DNA of 6,100 nt from Alphaproteobacteria bacterium (GTDB lineage: Bacteria; Pseudomonadota; Alphaproteobacteria; Rhizobiales; Rhizobiaceae): assembly GCA_017308345.1 (NCBI GenBank), contig JAFKFE010000390.1, forward strand, positions 1 to 6,100. The letters run 5' to 3'. Shown here piece by piece: positions 1-5,925 of this stretch; the first letter of the stretch is position 1; each line of letters opens with the position of its first letter. Under the pieces are notes generated by a model that had not been told where the DNA came from, did no database searches, and was given only the letters and a program-made list of their open reading frames with translations. The translations under genes and the position numbers were made by a program.

Positions 1-1218
1 CCATGCTTCGACATCGCGCGCGGGAAGCGTCGGCATCAGCCCTTGCGTCGCCTCGGTCAACGACGGGGCGTCGGAAATCAGGACCGGCGGGCCGAAATCG
101 AGGCATTCGGCCGCCCCCAGGCCCCAGCCCTCCACCGCGGAAGGGTAGACGCTGAATTCAGCGTCCCGATAGAGCTCGGCGAGCTGGCGGTCGCTGAGAT
201 TGGAGCGGAACTGAACATGCTCGCGCAGTTCCGGATTGGCCTCCATGAAGGCCACCAGTTCGTCATACATCCACCCCCAGCGACCGCAGAAAACCAGCAT
301 GGGCAGCCGGTCGCCCAGCAGCGGCAGAAGCCGATGCCACACTTTGAGGAGCAGGATGTGGTTCTTCCTGATCTCGATCGTCGAGCAATAAAGAACAAAC
401 TTCCGGCCTTGGCTTTGCCTCCGGGAGCCTATCCGTCGATCCGCCACGCCCTCCTTGAGAAATGCGCCCGGCGACGCAACCGCCACTTCCGGAACCCGAC
501 CGGGATTGGAGGCGCTGGCATGGCATCTCACCCTGTCGGCCGTGTATTTCGACACGCAGACGAGCAGATGCGAATTTTCCAATTGCCACGCCGTATTGCG
601 AACGAAGCCGCGGGCGTGATGTGGCCCGACGAATTGCGGGAAGTCGATCGGGATAAGATCGTGCATGATGGTGAAGATGCCGCAGCCGACATTACCCGTG
701 AGCTTCCTTGCGGCGATTTCATGCACGCTTGCGCTCGACAGGAAGCACATTGCGTTGTCGTCTTTCAGCGGGTCCTTCGTCTCGGCCCCCTTCGGGCGCA
801 GGCATGACTTCGCGATCTTGAAGACACGAATGGCCGCCTTGGACAGTTGGAACTTGAGCCCGCGCCTCTTTTCGGAGCCCGAGACGAAGACCGCCGCCAC
901 GCGGTCGAACTCGCGTCCGAAATCGAATGGCGCGTCCTGCATGATCGACAGCACTTTCCAAAGCCGGGCCAGATACGGGCTGTCCTCTCCACCGGCGACC
1001 TGTGGCAATTGGCCTTCGACCAGCTGCCTCAGATAGCGAAGCTCCGCCTCGCCCAGCATCCGGCCCCGCCCCTGCGCATCGACGACAAAGAAGCCGATCG
1101 GCGAGGAATTCCATCGAAGGGCCTGACGGACAAGTGCCGTCTCGACGCGGGGAATGCCCACAGGCGGATGAGGCCCCCATCGAAAAGGCAAACTCGCGTC
1201 GATGTACAGTTTCTTCAA
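1..1218 (-). CDS. Glycosyltransferase family 4-type (GT-B fold), C-terminus cut by window edge
   Basis: The reading frame is open for 406 codons and runs off the left edge, so the last part is missing. It probably transfers a sugar from an activated donor onto a surface polysaccharide or glycolipid precursor in the cytoplasm; donor and acceptor cannot be told. The N-terminus reads KKLYIDASLPF followed by VGIPRVETALVRQAL (about residues 20-34), typical of rhizobial GT4 proteins. The C-terminal donor-binding half has FVLYCSTIEIRKNHILLLKVW with R284-K285-N286-H287, and YPSAVEGWGLGAAE with the E-x7-E pair E363 and E371. The start is a TTG at 1218: an in-frame TAA lies six codons upstream (1234-1236), and AAAGG sits 7 bases before the TTG. 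No ATG lies near the N-terminal motif. A promoter with an inverted-repeat operator lies about 130 bp upstream. GT4 membership is strong; specificity is unknown. Confidence 0.88.
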   Translation of the reverse strand, partial: MKKLYIDASLPFRWGPHPPVGIPRVETALVRQALRWNSSPIGFFVVDAQGRGRMLGEAELRYLRQLVEGQLPQVAGGEDSPYLARLWKVLSIMQDAPFDFGREFDRVAAVFVSGSEKRRGLKFQLSKAAIRVFKIAKSCLRPKGAETKDPLKDDNAMCFLSSASVHEIAARKLTGNVGCGIFTIMHDLIPIDFPQFVGPHHARGFVRNTAWQLENSHLLVCVSKYTADRVRCHASASNPGRVPEVAVASPGAFLKEGVADRRIGSRRQSQGRKFVLYCSTIEIRKNHILLLKVWHRLLPLLGDRLPMLVFCGRWGWMYDELVAFMEANPELREHVQFRSNLSDRQLAELYRDAEFSVYPSAVEGWGLGAAECLDFGPPVLISDAPSLTEATQGLMPTLPARDVEAW

Positions 1219-1348
1219 TCGAATACCTTTATTTTACTTGGGTTTGCTGGCGATGCGGATAGGCGCACCTGGCCGTTGCAAGCTGCATTCGGCGATACTC
1301 ACAACCCTGGCTCTGGATACAGAAGATCATCATCCCTGAGGGTATGGA

Positions 1349-1377
1349 CAAATACGTGGGAAAATTACCCACGTCAA
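1349..1377 (-). promoter_or_regulatory. Predicted promoter of the glycosyltransferase gene with inverted-repeat operator (site O1)
   Basis: On the minus strand, TTGACG (1377-1372) and TATTTG (1354-1349) are separated by 17 bp, a good sigma-70 arrangement, reading toward the glycosyltransferase start at 1218. The spacer is filled by the inverted repeat CGTGGGTAATTTTCCCACG (1373-1355); arms extend to ACGTGGG/CCCACGT with a 7-bp AT centre. An operator between -35 and -10 suggests repression, an inference. The transcript would start near 1342 and leave an approximately 125-nt leader. Three related copies occur elsewhere in the window. Confidence 0.65.
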
Positions 1378-1429
1378 CCGGCGAACATGGAACCGGCCGT
1401 CAGAGGACCATGGTCGGCCTACGAGTCAC

Positions 1430-1460
1430 TTGACATGTGGGCAATTTTCCCACAGATATT
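1430..1460 (+). promoter_or_regulatory. Second operator with promoter-like sequence reading rightward (site O2)
   Basis: TTGACA (1430-1435) is a perfect -35 hexamer, followed directly by TGTGGGCAATTTTCCCACA (1436-1454), a perfect 6-bp-arm inverted repeat with a 7-bp spacer. The best -10 candidate is GATATT (1455-1460) at a suboptimal 19-bp spacing. Its centre is 81 bp from that of O1, and the -35 faces away from the glycosyltransferase. No convincing plus-strand gene follows, so this is either the second half of a two-operator arrangement or the promoter of an unrecognised transcript. Confidence 0.5.
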
Positions 1461-1461
1461 T

Positions 1462-1757
1462 GGCCGTTGATCAAAGCCGCTTCGATCGGACCTGCCTGGT
1501 GCAGGCCCGGAACCGAATTTCCACGGATCACCTGCCCCCCGCATGATCCGCGGAAAAGCAGCCGTGCCGAAAGCTCGAAACACCCACCCCGGTTAAGAGA
1601 GCCCAGCACGACCGCGCCGGCCGGTTCTGCCCATTGCAAGAGGCGGACCGGCCGGATCAGCGCCACCGCAAGGCAGCGGGGATTTTCGAGGCTGCTGCCA
1701 TGCGGCAAAACAACGACTTGAAGCGCGTCGCCTGAATCCGTCCTTGCGCGGCGCGCT
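1462..1757. other. Intergenic stretch without a supported gene
   Basis: These roughly 300 bases follow the DUF5666 stop codon. Both strands carry open frames. The minus frame ending at TGA 1400-1402 has a fairly protein-like composition (LPHGSSLENPRCLAVALI, then LGSLNRGGCFELSARLL) but no start codon with a ribosome binding site after 1758. The plus frame from 1467 to 1721 is rich in Arg, Pro and Ser in the way of a non-coding frame. It may hold gene remnants, an untranslated region, or a small RNA driven from O2. The only clear structure is the hairpin at 1617-1655. Confidence 0.4.
1617..1655. repeat. GC-rich inverted repeat able to form a strong hairpin
   Basis: CCGGCCGGT (1617-1625) is perfectly complementary to ACCGGCCGG (1647-1655). 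The stem can continue inward as CTGCC (1627-1631) with GGCGG (1642-1646), allowing one bulged T and one G-U pair, leaving a 10-nt loop. The G-U pair exists only in a plus-strand RNA. No T-run follows on either strand, so a classical rho-independent terminator is not supported. It lies about 100 bp past the DUF5666 stop and could protect or end that transcript. Confidence 0.45.
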
Positions 1758-2861
1758 CTAGGGCGCCCCCGGGCCGCTTGGACCGCCCGGCCCGCCGGGT
1801 CCGCCCGGTCCACCGGGACCGCCGGGTCCATTTGGCCCATTATTGGGCAGGTTGGGCACGCCGCCGGGCGCGCCGGGGCCTCCCGGGCCCATCGGCGGAC
1901 CTGAACCGGGCGACTGACCCGGCATGCCCGGCGGGCCTTGCGGCCGCATGCCGGAATTCGCCTGGCGCGAGGCCGATACGATGTTGCCCGCCCGGTCGAA
2001 CCCGACGGCAAGGAAAGCGTGGACGACAGCTGTCGATTTCGAATCGTCTCCCTGGTCGTCGACTGAGACGCCCAAACCCGATTCCAGCCGGTGCCCCCGA
2101 CGCCGCAGGAAGGTCTCGTACAGCACGCTCGCGACATCGGCCCCCGGGACCGGAGCCTCCGCCTCGATGCGCACGACCCTGTAGCCGCCAGCGGCCTTGG
2201 CCAGGGTCAGCTCGACGCGACGGTTCGCAAGCTGCGGTGACCTTGGCCCGATATTCAGGCGTCCCACCAGCAATGAGCCCGATCTGGCGACCGCCAAACC
2301 GCGAACCAGGTAGGGTGTCCCGGATGGCCTGGCCTCTATCAGGCTTGCGACGATTTTCCCGTCCGGCCGGCGAATGCCTTGCACGGCCACGACATCGCCC
2401 TTCTTGATCACCGGCATTCCTGCGACGCGGCCGGTGTCGATGCTCTGTCCCAGAACCAGGATCGAGCCGGGACTCGTGTGTTCGACAGGCCCGACGACCT
2501 CGCTGGTGACATGGATTTCGCGCGTGACGACGCGACCTGCGTCCTGTGTTACGGCAACCCTTACGACATGCCCCACCTTGAGGCTGCTCGTCGTGGCGGC
2601 GGCGCCGTCTATCCAGACGGGCACATCCGGACCGTACGCGACCCGCACGTCGTTGACGAAGATGCTGCCGAAGCGCTGTATGGTTCCCACTATGCCGGTG
2701 CCGCCGATGCCGTGATCGTTCTCCGTTCCGGCCGTCCAGCCGGTACCGCCGATACCCCGATCGCCCGAAGTGTCCGTCGCTCCTGCGAAAGAGCCGTACA
2801 GCGCTGCCGGAAAGGCGGCGCCGAGCATCAGGAAACCCCGCCTCGTCAACCTCAGGCTCAT
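1758..2861 (-). CDS. Tat-exported DUF5666-domain protein with collagen-like C-terminal tail
   Basis: This 367-aa protein is predicted to be exported folded by the Tat system. The N-terminus has T6-R7-R8-G9-F10-L11-M12, then a hydrophobic stretch and a likely cleavage after SFAGA near residue 28. GIGGTG occurs at residues 36-41 and 51-56, followed by GTIQRFGSIFVNDVRV, the usual beginning of DUF5666 proteins. Repeated beta-rich segments follow (about 57-125, 130-178, 185-235). Residues from about 305 are Pro/Gly rich and end in perfect G-P-G triplets (345-360). The function of DUF5666 is unknown; the repeated motifs suggest small beta-barrel modules, an inference. Its ATG overlaps the stop of the upstream DUF6502 gene as ATGA, so the two are co-transcribed and probably translationally coupled. 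DUF5666 assignment is from recalled motifs, not a search. Confidence 0.82.
   Translation of the reverse strand: MSLRLTRRGFLMLGAAFPAALYGSFAGATDTSGDRGIGGTGWTAGTENDHGIGGTGIVGTIQRFGSIFVNDVRVAYGPDVPVWIDGAAATTSSLKVGHVVRVAVTQDAGRVVTREIHVTSEVVGPVEHTSPGSILVLGQSIDTGRVAGMPVIKKGDVVAVQGIRRPDGKIVASLIEARPSGTPYLVRGLAVARSGSLLVGRLNIGPRSPQLANRRVELTLAKAAGGYRVVRIEAEAPVPGADVASVLYETFLRRRGHRLESGLGVSVDDQGDDSKSTAVVHAFLAVGFDRAGNIVSASRQANSGMRPQGPPGMPGQSPGSGPPMGPGGPGAPGGVPNLPNNGPNGPGGPGGPGGPGGPGGPSGPGAP
1761..1829 (-). repeat. Imperfect 9-bp tandem repeats encoding the Gly-Pro-Gly tail
   Basis: The last 23 codons of the DUF5666 gene are built from near-identical 9-bp units that encode G-P-G/G-G-P triplets (residues 345-367, ending PSGPGAP). 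Such GC-rich repeats are prone to slippage, so tail length may differ between strains. Collagen-like tails form extended or triple-helical rods in some bacterial surface proteins; whether this short tail does is unknown. Confidence 0.75.
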
Positions 2862-3727
2862 GAAGCGTCTCCGGTGGCGGGCTTGCCCCCAGAGGATTCT
2901 TCACCGGCAAACGGTGCGTCGCCGGAGGAGAGGATATAGACGCCGCAATTCCACCGGCTTGTCCCGCCGGGATCGTTCTTCACCGCCTGGTTCGCATGCT
3001 TGTTGAGGTTGAGCAGCATCTCCACCGCGACCTTGCGGCTATGGGCTTCGAGCGATCTGGCAAGCTTCTCGGAGAGCCCGTCATAGTGGACGGCGCGCTC
3101 GATGAATGGAGGATTGTCCGCCAGGATGTTCGCGACGGCGGCGGCCGCATGGTCCTGAAGGTTTCGGGCAAAGTAGTAGAGCCTGACCTCGCCGTCGTCG
3201 CGCGGCGCCATTGCCGCTTCCATCAGGACGATCCGGTCCTCCTCATCGATCTCCACCAGCTTTCGATCGAGCCAATCGTCCAGAACGGCTCTCGGCCGCA
3301 AATCCCGCGTCACCGACTCCACGAGGCCCGCGAACGAGGCCTCCCCGGCCTCGGCCATTCGCGGCAGGGGCAATGGCGCACCCTGGGCATCGGTAAACAA
3401 CGGGTCCGCGAGCCAGCGCGCGACGATCGCGCTCGTCCTTGAAACGGATTCGGGTATCACTCTGACCGGCGCGCCGGCGCCTCGCAGACGGCTGACCTCC
3501 TTTCGATGGACGCCCGTCAACAGGCTTACCCTGCTATCCGTCTGCTGCTTGTCGGGCAGCGTGAATTCATGCTCCGCCACGTTGACATAGATCTGCCGCA
3601 GCAGGTCGACGAAGGTTGGAAACGTCACCCCGCACTTGATCGCCAACCGCACCAACGGGCGAAGCACCCGGTTCAACGCGCTCTGGACGCCCGCGGCATC
3701 CAGATATTGTTCCGCCGATTTGCTCAT
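2858..3727 (-). CDS. DUF6502 family protein with helix-turn-helix-like segment, possible DNA-binding regulator
   Basis: The 289-aa product matches my recollection of DUF6502 proteins, commonly encoded just before a DUF5666 protein as here. There is no signal peptide or membrane segment, so it should be cytoplasmic. The first half is helical (ALNRVLRPLVRLAIKCGVTFPTFVDLLRQIY, about 17-47, given with its central helices), followed by a compact segment at about 64-82, DSRVSLLTGVHRKEVSRLR, that resembles a helix-turn-helix with basic residues in its second helix. The C-terminal tail after about 265 is polar and disordered-looking. The ATG at 3727 has AAGGA five bases upstream. A promoter with an inverted-repeat operator lies about 50-80 bp upstream. 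A role as a transcription factor, perhaps acting on those operators, is inference; no function is established that I know of. Confidence 0.82.
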   Translation of the reverse strand: MSKSAEQYLDAAGVQSALNRVLRPLVRLAIKCGVTFPTFVDLLRQIYVNVAEHEFTLPDKQQTDSRVSLLTGVHRKEVSRLRGAGAPVRVIPESVSRTSAIVARWLADPLFTDAQGAPLPLPRMAEAGEASFAGLVESVTRDLRPRAVLDDWLDRKLVEIDEEDRIVLMEAAMAPRDDGEVRLYYFARNLQDHAAAAVANILADNPPFIERAVHYDGLSEKLARSLEAHSRKVAVEMLLNLNKHANQAVKNDPGGTSRWNCGVYILSSGDAPFAGEESSGGKPATGDAS

Positions 3728-3778
3728 CGCCGTCCTTCACCCGTCAATCAATCACCTATGCCTCGAAAATTCCTACCG

Positions 3779-3807
3779 AAAATAGCCCGTGGGAAATGCT
3801 TCCACAA
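3779..3807 (-). promoter_or_regulatory. Predicted promoter of the DUF6502-DUF5666 operon with operator (site O4)
   Basis: On the minus strand TTGTGG (3807-3802) and TATTTT (3784-3779) are 17 bp apart, reading to the DUF6502 ATG at 3727 with a leader of about 45 nt. The inverted repeat TGTGGAAGCATTTCCCACG (3806-3788) overlaps the -35 and spacer. It is the most degenerate of the four operator copies (13 of 19 positions shared with O2) but keeps the downstream half TTTCCCAC. Confidence 0.55.
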
Positions 3808-3903
3808 TAGACGACAGGCAACGCCGGCCGCGTATCGGCATGCTCGACGCGCTACGGGCAGGCTCGCGCCCCATGGTTTGGCGGTTGGACAATCGCGCTT
3901 CGG

Positions 3904-3935
3904 TTGACATGTGTGAAATTTTCCCACACGATACT
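3904..3935 (+). promoter_or_regulatory. Predicted promoter and operator upstream of the MucR-like gene (site O3)
   Basis: TTGACA (3904-3909) is followed directly by TGTGTGAAATTTTCCCACA (3910-3928), an inverted repeat with one mismatch. Over TTGACA plus the repeat, 23 of 25 bases equal those of O2. A -10 hexamer is unclear; GATACT (3930-3935) lies at a long 20-bp spacing, so an activator or a different -10 may be used. It lies about 80 bp before the mucR-like ATG and 122 bp centre-to-centre from O4, which faces the other way. Confidence 0.55.
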
Positions 3936-4014
3936 GCCGCAAGGCGGAAGCCTGCCGTCGATGGTTGCCGGAGCATGGCTGGCAAGAGGGGGAACACTTT
4001 TGAAGAGGCCTTAT

Positions 4015-4548
4015 ATGAAACCGTCCATAACCAGGGCCTTGGATAGGTTCGACCGGCCAGGCGGCAAAATTGGCCGCAATGACCATGCCCATCGCCCCAT
4101 GGGGGCCGAGGCCAAGGATCCCCCGGGCCCGAACGGCGTCGTCCTGGGGAAGGAAGGCCTCGACCCAGCCGTCAGCCTGGCCGCGAGCGTTGTATGCGCC
4201 TACATCTCCAACAACCCCCTGCCCGCGGGCGAGCTGCCGGAACTCATCAGCAAGATATATACGTCGATCAAGCTGATCTCGATTGGATCGCTTGATGTGC
4301 GGCCGGACGACATACGGGGCGTGGCCAGGGCGAAAAAGTCCGTCACGCCCGAATTCATCATCTGCCTGGAAGACGGCAGGCGTTTCAAATCGCTCAAGCG
4401 GCACATCGAGACCCAATACGGCCTCACGCCGGAAGAGTATCGAGCGAAGTGGAACCTGCCTTCCAACTACCCGATGGTGGCGCCGAACTACTCGGCGACC
4501 CGTTCGAAACTGGCCAAGTCCATGGGCCTTGGCCGAAGGATAAAATAG
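4015..4548 (+). CDS. MucR/Ros-family transcriptional regulator lacking one usual zinc ligand
   Basis: MucR/Ros proteins are oligomeric DNA-binding regulators of exopolysaccharide, motility, virulence or symbiosis genes in Hyphomicrobiales. The 177-aa product contains the N-terminal oligomerisation signature SLAASVVCAYISNNPLP (about 54-70) and the zinc-finger core KKSVTPEFIICLEDG then FKSLKRHIETQYGL, LTPEEYRAKWNLP and YPMVAPNYS. C117, D120 and H130 match the ligand positions of Asp-type MucR proteins, but the next position, His in most members (RHLMTHYGL), is Gln134 followed by Tyr135. The ATG at 4015 is chosen for GAAGAGG six bases upstream. It gives about 30-35 residues beyond the usual length of about 143; ATG 4099 would give 149 residues but has no ribosome binding site, and TTG 4000 is also possible. 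Family assignment is strong; zinc status and start are uncertain. Confidence 0.9.
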   Translation: MKPSITRALDRFDRPGGKIGRNDHAHRPMGAEAKDPPGPNGVVLGKEGLDPAVSLAASVVCAYISNNPLPAGELPELISKIYTSIKLISIGSLDVRPDDIRGVARAKKSVTPEFIICLEDGRRFKSLKRHIETQYGLTPEEYRAKWNLPSNYPMVAPNYSATRSKLAKSMGLGRRIK

Positions 4549-4563
4549 GCTCCGGAACGGCTG

Positions 4564-4596
4564 GCAGCCTCCGGCGGGCTGCGACGCTAGGAGCGT
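4564..4596 (+). terminator. Two short hairpins after the MucR-like gene, possible weak terminator
   Basis: GCAGCC (4564-4569) pairs with GGCTGC (4577-4582) across a 7-nt loop. Directly after it ACGCT (4584-4588) pairs with AGCGT (4592-4596) across a 3-nt loop. No T-run follows, so termination is not assured. The hairpins lie in the 85-bp gap before the FNR gene and could separate the two transcription units. Confidence 0.3.
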
Positions 4597-4633
4597 TGCT
4601 GGCGGGCGACGGGAACATTATAGGTGTTCCATC

Positions 4634-5356
4634 GTGCGCGAAGATATTCACACGACGGGGGTTCCGGTACTCTGCGTTTCATGCGAGGCGCGGCATCGTG
4701 GCATATGCGGCGCGCTCAACGCCGGGCAGCTCGCCGATCTTTCCAAATCGACCAAACGGCACAAGGCCGAGGCCGGCAAGGAACTGGTGGGCGATTCCAG
4801 GAGCGTCGAGCGTTTCTCGAACGTGCTTTCAGGCGTCGTGAAGCTCACCAAGACGCTTTCCGACGGCCGCCAGCAGATCGTCGGCCTGCAATTCGCTCCC
4901 GATTTCCTCGGCAGGCCATTCCAGAGCGAGAGCACGCTGAGCGCCGAGGCGGCGACCGACGTCGAATTGTGCTCGTTCCCGCGCCAGGCGCTGGAGCGCA
5001 TGATAAAGGAGCAGCCGGATCTCGAGCATCGCCTGCTCGAACAGAAGCTGCGCGAGCTCGACCAGGCGCGCGACTGGATGGTGGCGCTCGGCCGCAAGAC
5101 GGCCTCGGAGAAGATCGCGAGCTTCCTTCTGATGATCGCGCGCAACATCGATCCCGCCGCCGGCCCGGAACGGCGCGGCGCGGCTTTCGATCTACCGCTG
5201 TCGCGCGCGGAGATCGCGGATTTCCTGGGGCTCACCGTCGAGACGGTGAGCCGGCAGATCACCCGCCTGCGGGGCGAGAACATCATCCGCATCGAGAACA
5301 ACCGCCACGTCATCGTCGACGATATCGGGCGCCTGGCCGCGCGGGCCGGGGACTGA
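4634..5356 (+). CDS. fnrN: FNR/CRP-family oxygen-responsive regulator, FnrN type, with four Fe-S cysteines
   Basis: The 240-aa product is a cytoplasmic dimeric activator that, in this family, carries an oxygen-labile [4Fe-4S] cluster and binds TTGAT-N4-ATCAA boxes under low oxygen. Cluster ligands are visible: C14, C17 and C25 in the N-terminus (C-x2-C-x7-C) and C113 (VELCSF) in the cyclic-nucleotide-like barrel. The barrel holds the FNR-like QIVGLQFAPDFLG (81-93). A long dimerisation helix spans about 128-155. The helix-turn-helix is LSRAEIADFLGLTVETVSRQ (189-208), with recognition residues E203, S206 and R207 as in FNR. The start is GTG 4634, with only a weak AGG at 4622-4624 upstream. It converges on a cytochrome bd operon, a classical FNR-family target. 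FnrN, FnrL and AadR cannot be separated here; I saw no anaerobox in this window. Confidence 0.9.
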   Translation: MREDIHTTGVPVLCVSCEARHRGICGALNAGQLADLSKSTKRHKAEAGKELVGDSRSVERFSNVLSGVVKLTKTLSDGRQQIVGLQFAPDFLGRPFQSESTLSAEAATDVELCSFPRQALERMIKEQPDLEHRLLEQKLRELDQARDWMVALGRKTASEKIASFLLMIARNIDPAAGPERRGAAFDLPLSRAEIADFLGLTVETVSRQITRLRGENIIRIENNRHVIVDDIGRLAARAGD

Positions 5357-5373
5357 TCCCGCCGTGTCCCTTT

Positions 5374-5446
5374 AGAGCAATACCAGGAAAAGTGCGATCG
5401 GTCAGGTTCGGTGACTTCGCGTAGCCTTCCGTCCGGAATTGCGTAA
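5374..5446. repeat. Variant rhizobial intergenic palindromic repeat between convergent genes
   Basis: The ends AGAGCAATACCAGGAAAAGTGCG (given as its parts GAGCAATACC and AGGAAAAGTGCG, 5375-5396) and TTCCGTCCGGAATTGCGTAA (5427-5446) strongly resemble a dispersed repeat I recall from Mesorhizobium/Rhizobium-type genomes. The ends pair: GCAAT (5377-5381) with ATTGC (5438-5442), CC with GG, and GGAA (5386-5389) with TTCC (5427-5430). The middle (about 5397-5424) differs from the form I remember and holds its own small repeat, GTCA/TGAC. Lying between convergent stop codons, it may act as a bidirectional terminator or RNA-end stabiliser. Confidence 0.55.
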
Positions 5447-5456
5447 GAACAAGTAC

Positions 5457-5900
5457 TTACTGGTTGCCGAGAACCTTCGGCAGCACGTGGTCGCGCTCAA
5501 AGGCAATGTGGCGGCGCATCGATTCGAAGAAGGCGCGCAGCATATAGCCGAACGCCTCGGGATTTTCGATCTGCCGCCCGTGACCGTAGGCCAGCAGAGC
5601 GTCGCTCAGATCCACCGCCGCGCTCTCGTCCTCCAGATGCTCGAGCTTCAGTCGCGCGACGGTGTCTTCCTCGCCGGTTCGCCGCGCAAAGGCGGGGAAG
5701 ACGACCTCTTCCTCGAAGCGGTGGCATTCGCGCAGCAGCGGCAACAGGTCGGCCGCCACGGCGAGGCACTGGAGCCGGTCGACGCGCGACGGCAGATCGT
5801 CGGCGATGCCTTCGAGCATGTGGCAGAGCGCGAGCTTCTGCGTATGCGCCCGCCGCATGTCCGCCAAGCTGCGCAACGGCTCCGACTCGGCGCCCGTCAT
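5457..5900 (-). CDS. Hemerythrin-domain (HHE) protein
   Basis: The 147-aa single-domain protein should form a four-helix bundle binding a di-iron centre. Likely ligands are H27 (LALCHMLEGIADDLP), H60 and E64 (ECHRFEEEVVFP), H88 (LKLEHLEDE), and H131 with E135 (MRRHIAFERDHVLP), spaced as in bacterial hemerythrin-like proteins. No signal peptide or membrane helix is seen, so it is cytoplasmic. The ATG at 5900 is preceded by GAGGAG six bases upstream. It starts 25 bp after the cydX stop on the same strand, so it is most likely the last gene of the cytochrome bd operon. Such proteins bind O2 or NO or help iron-centre repair; which applies here is unknown, but co-expression with a bd oxidase fits an O2/NO-related role. 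Confidence 0.88.
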   Translation of the reverse strand: MTGAESEPLRSLADMRRAHTQKLALCHMLEGIADDLPSRVDRLQCLAVAADLLPLLRECHRFEEEVVFPAFARRTGEEDTVARLKLEHLEDESAAVDLSDALLAYGHGRQIENPEAFGYMLRAFFESMRRHIAFERDHVLPKVLGNQ

Positions 5901-5925
5901 GATGGCTCCTCCGTCACGCCCAGGC

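Noticed and set aside
43..807. Long plus-strand open frame opposite the glycosyltransferase
   Set aside because: It is the antisense shadow of a well-supported GT4 frame and resembles no known protein.
1430..1454. CRP-type site (TGTGA-N6-TCACA)
   Set aside because: The arms are TGTGGG/CCCACA with a 7-bp spacer, so the outer half-site distance is 3 bp longer than in a CRP site and the inner A/T positions are wrong.
1467..1474. TTGATCAA palindrome as an FNR box
   Set aside because: The two halves lack the 4-bp spacer of TTGAT-N4-ATCAA, so it does not fit FNR-family sites.
1400..1757. Minus-strand open frame continuing past the DUF5666 stop with fairly protein-like composition
   Set aside because: No start codon with a ribosome binding site exists downstream of 1758, it runs through the O2 operator, and I recognise no family; a weak resemblance to PilZ (LNRGGCFEL) is too slight to call.
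1840..2910. Long Arg-rich minus-strand frame overlapping the DUF5666 gene
   Set aside because: It is a shifted frame of the DUF5666 gene, with the Arg/His/Gly-rich composition typical of GC-rich non-coding frames.
3904..4014. TTG 3904 or ATG 3961 as start of the MucR-like gene
   Set aside because: TTG 3904 is the -35 hexamer of the predicted promoter, and the added residues encoded by the operator match no MucR sequence; ATG 3961 has no clear ribosome binding site.
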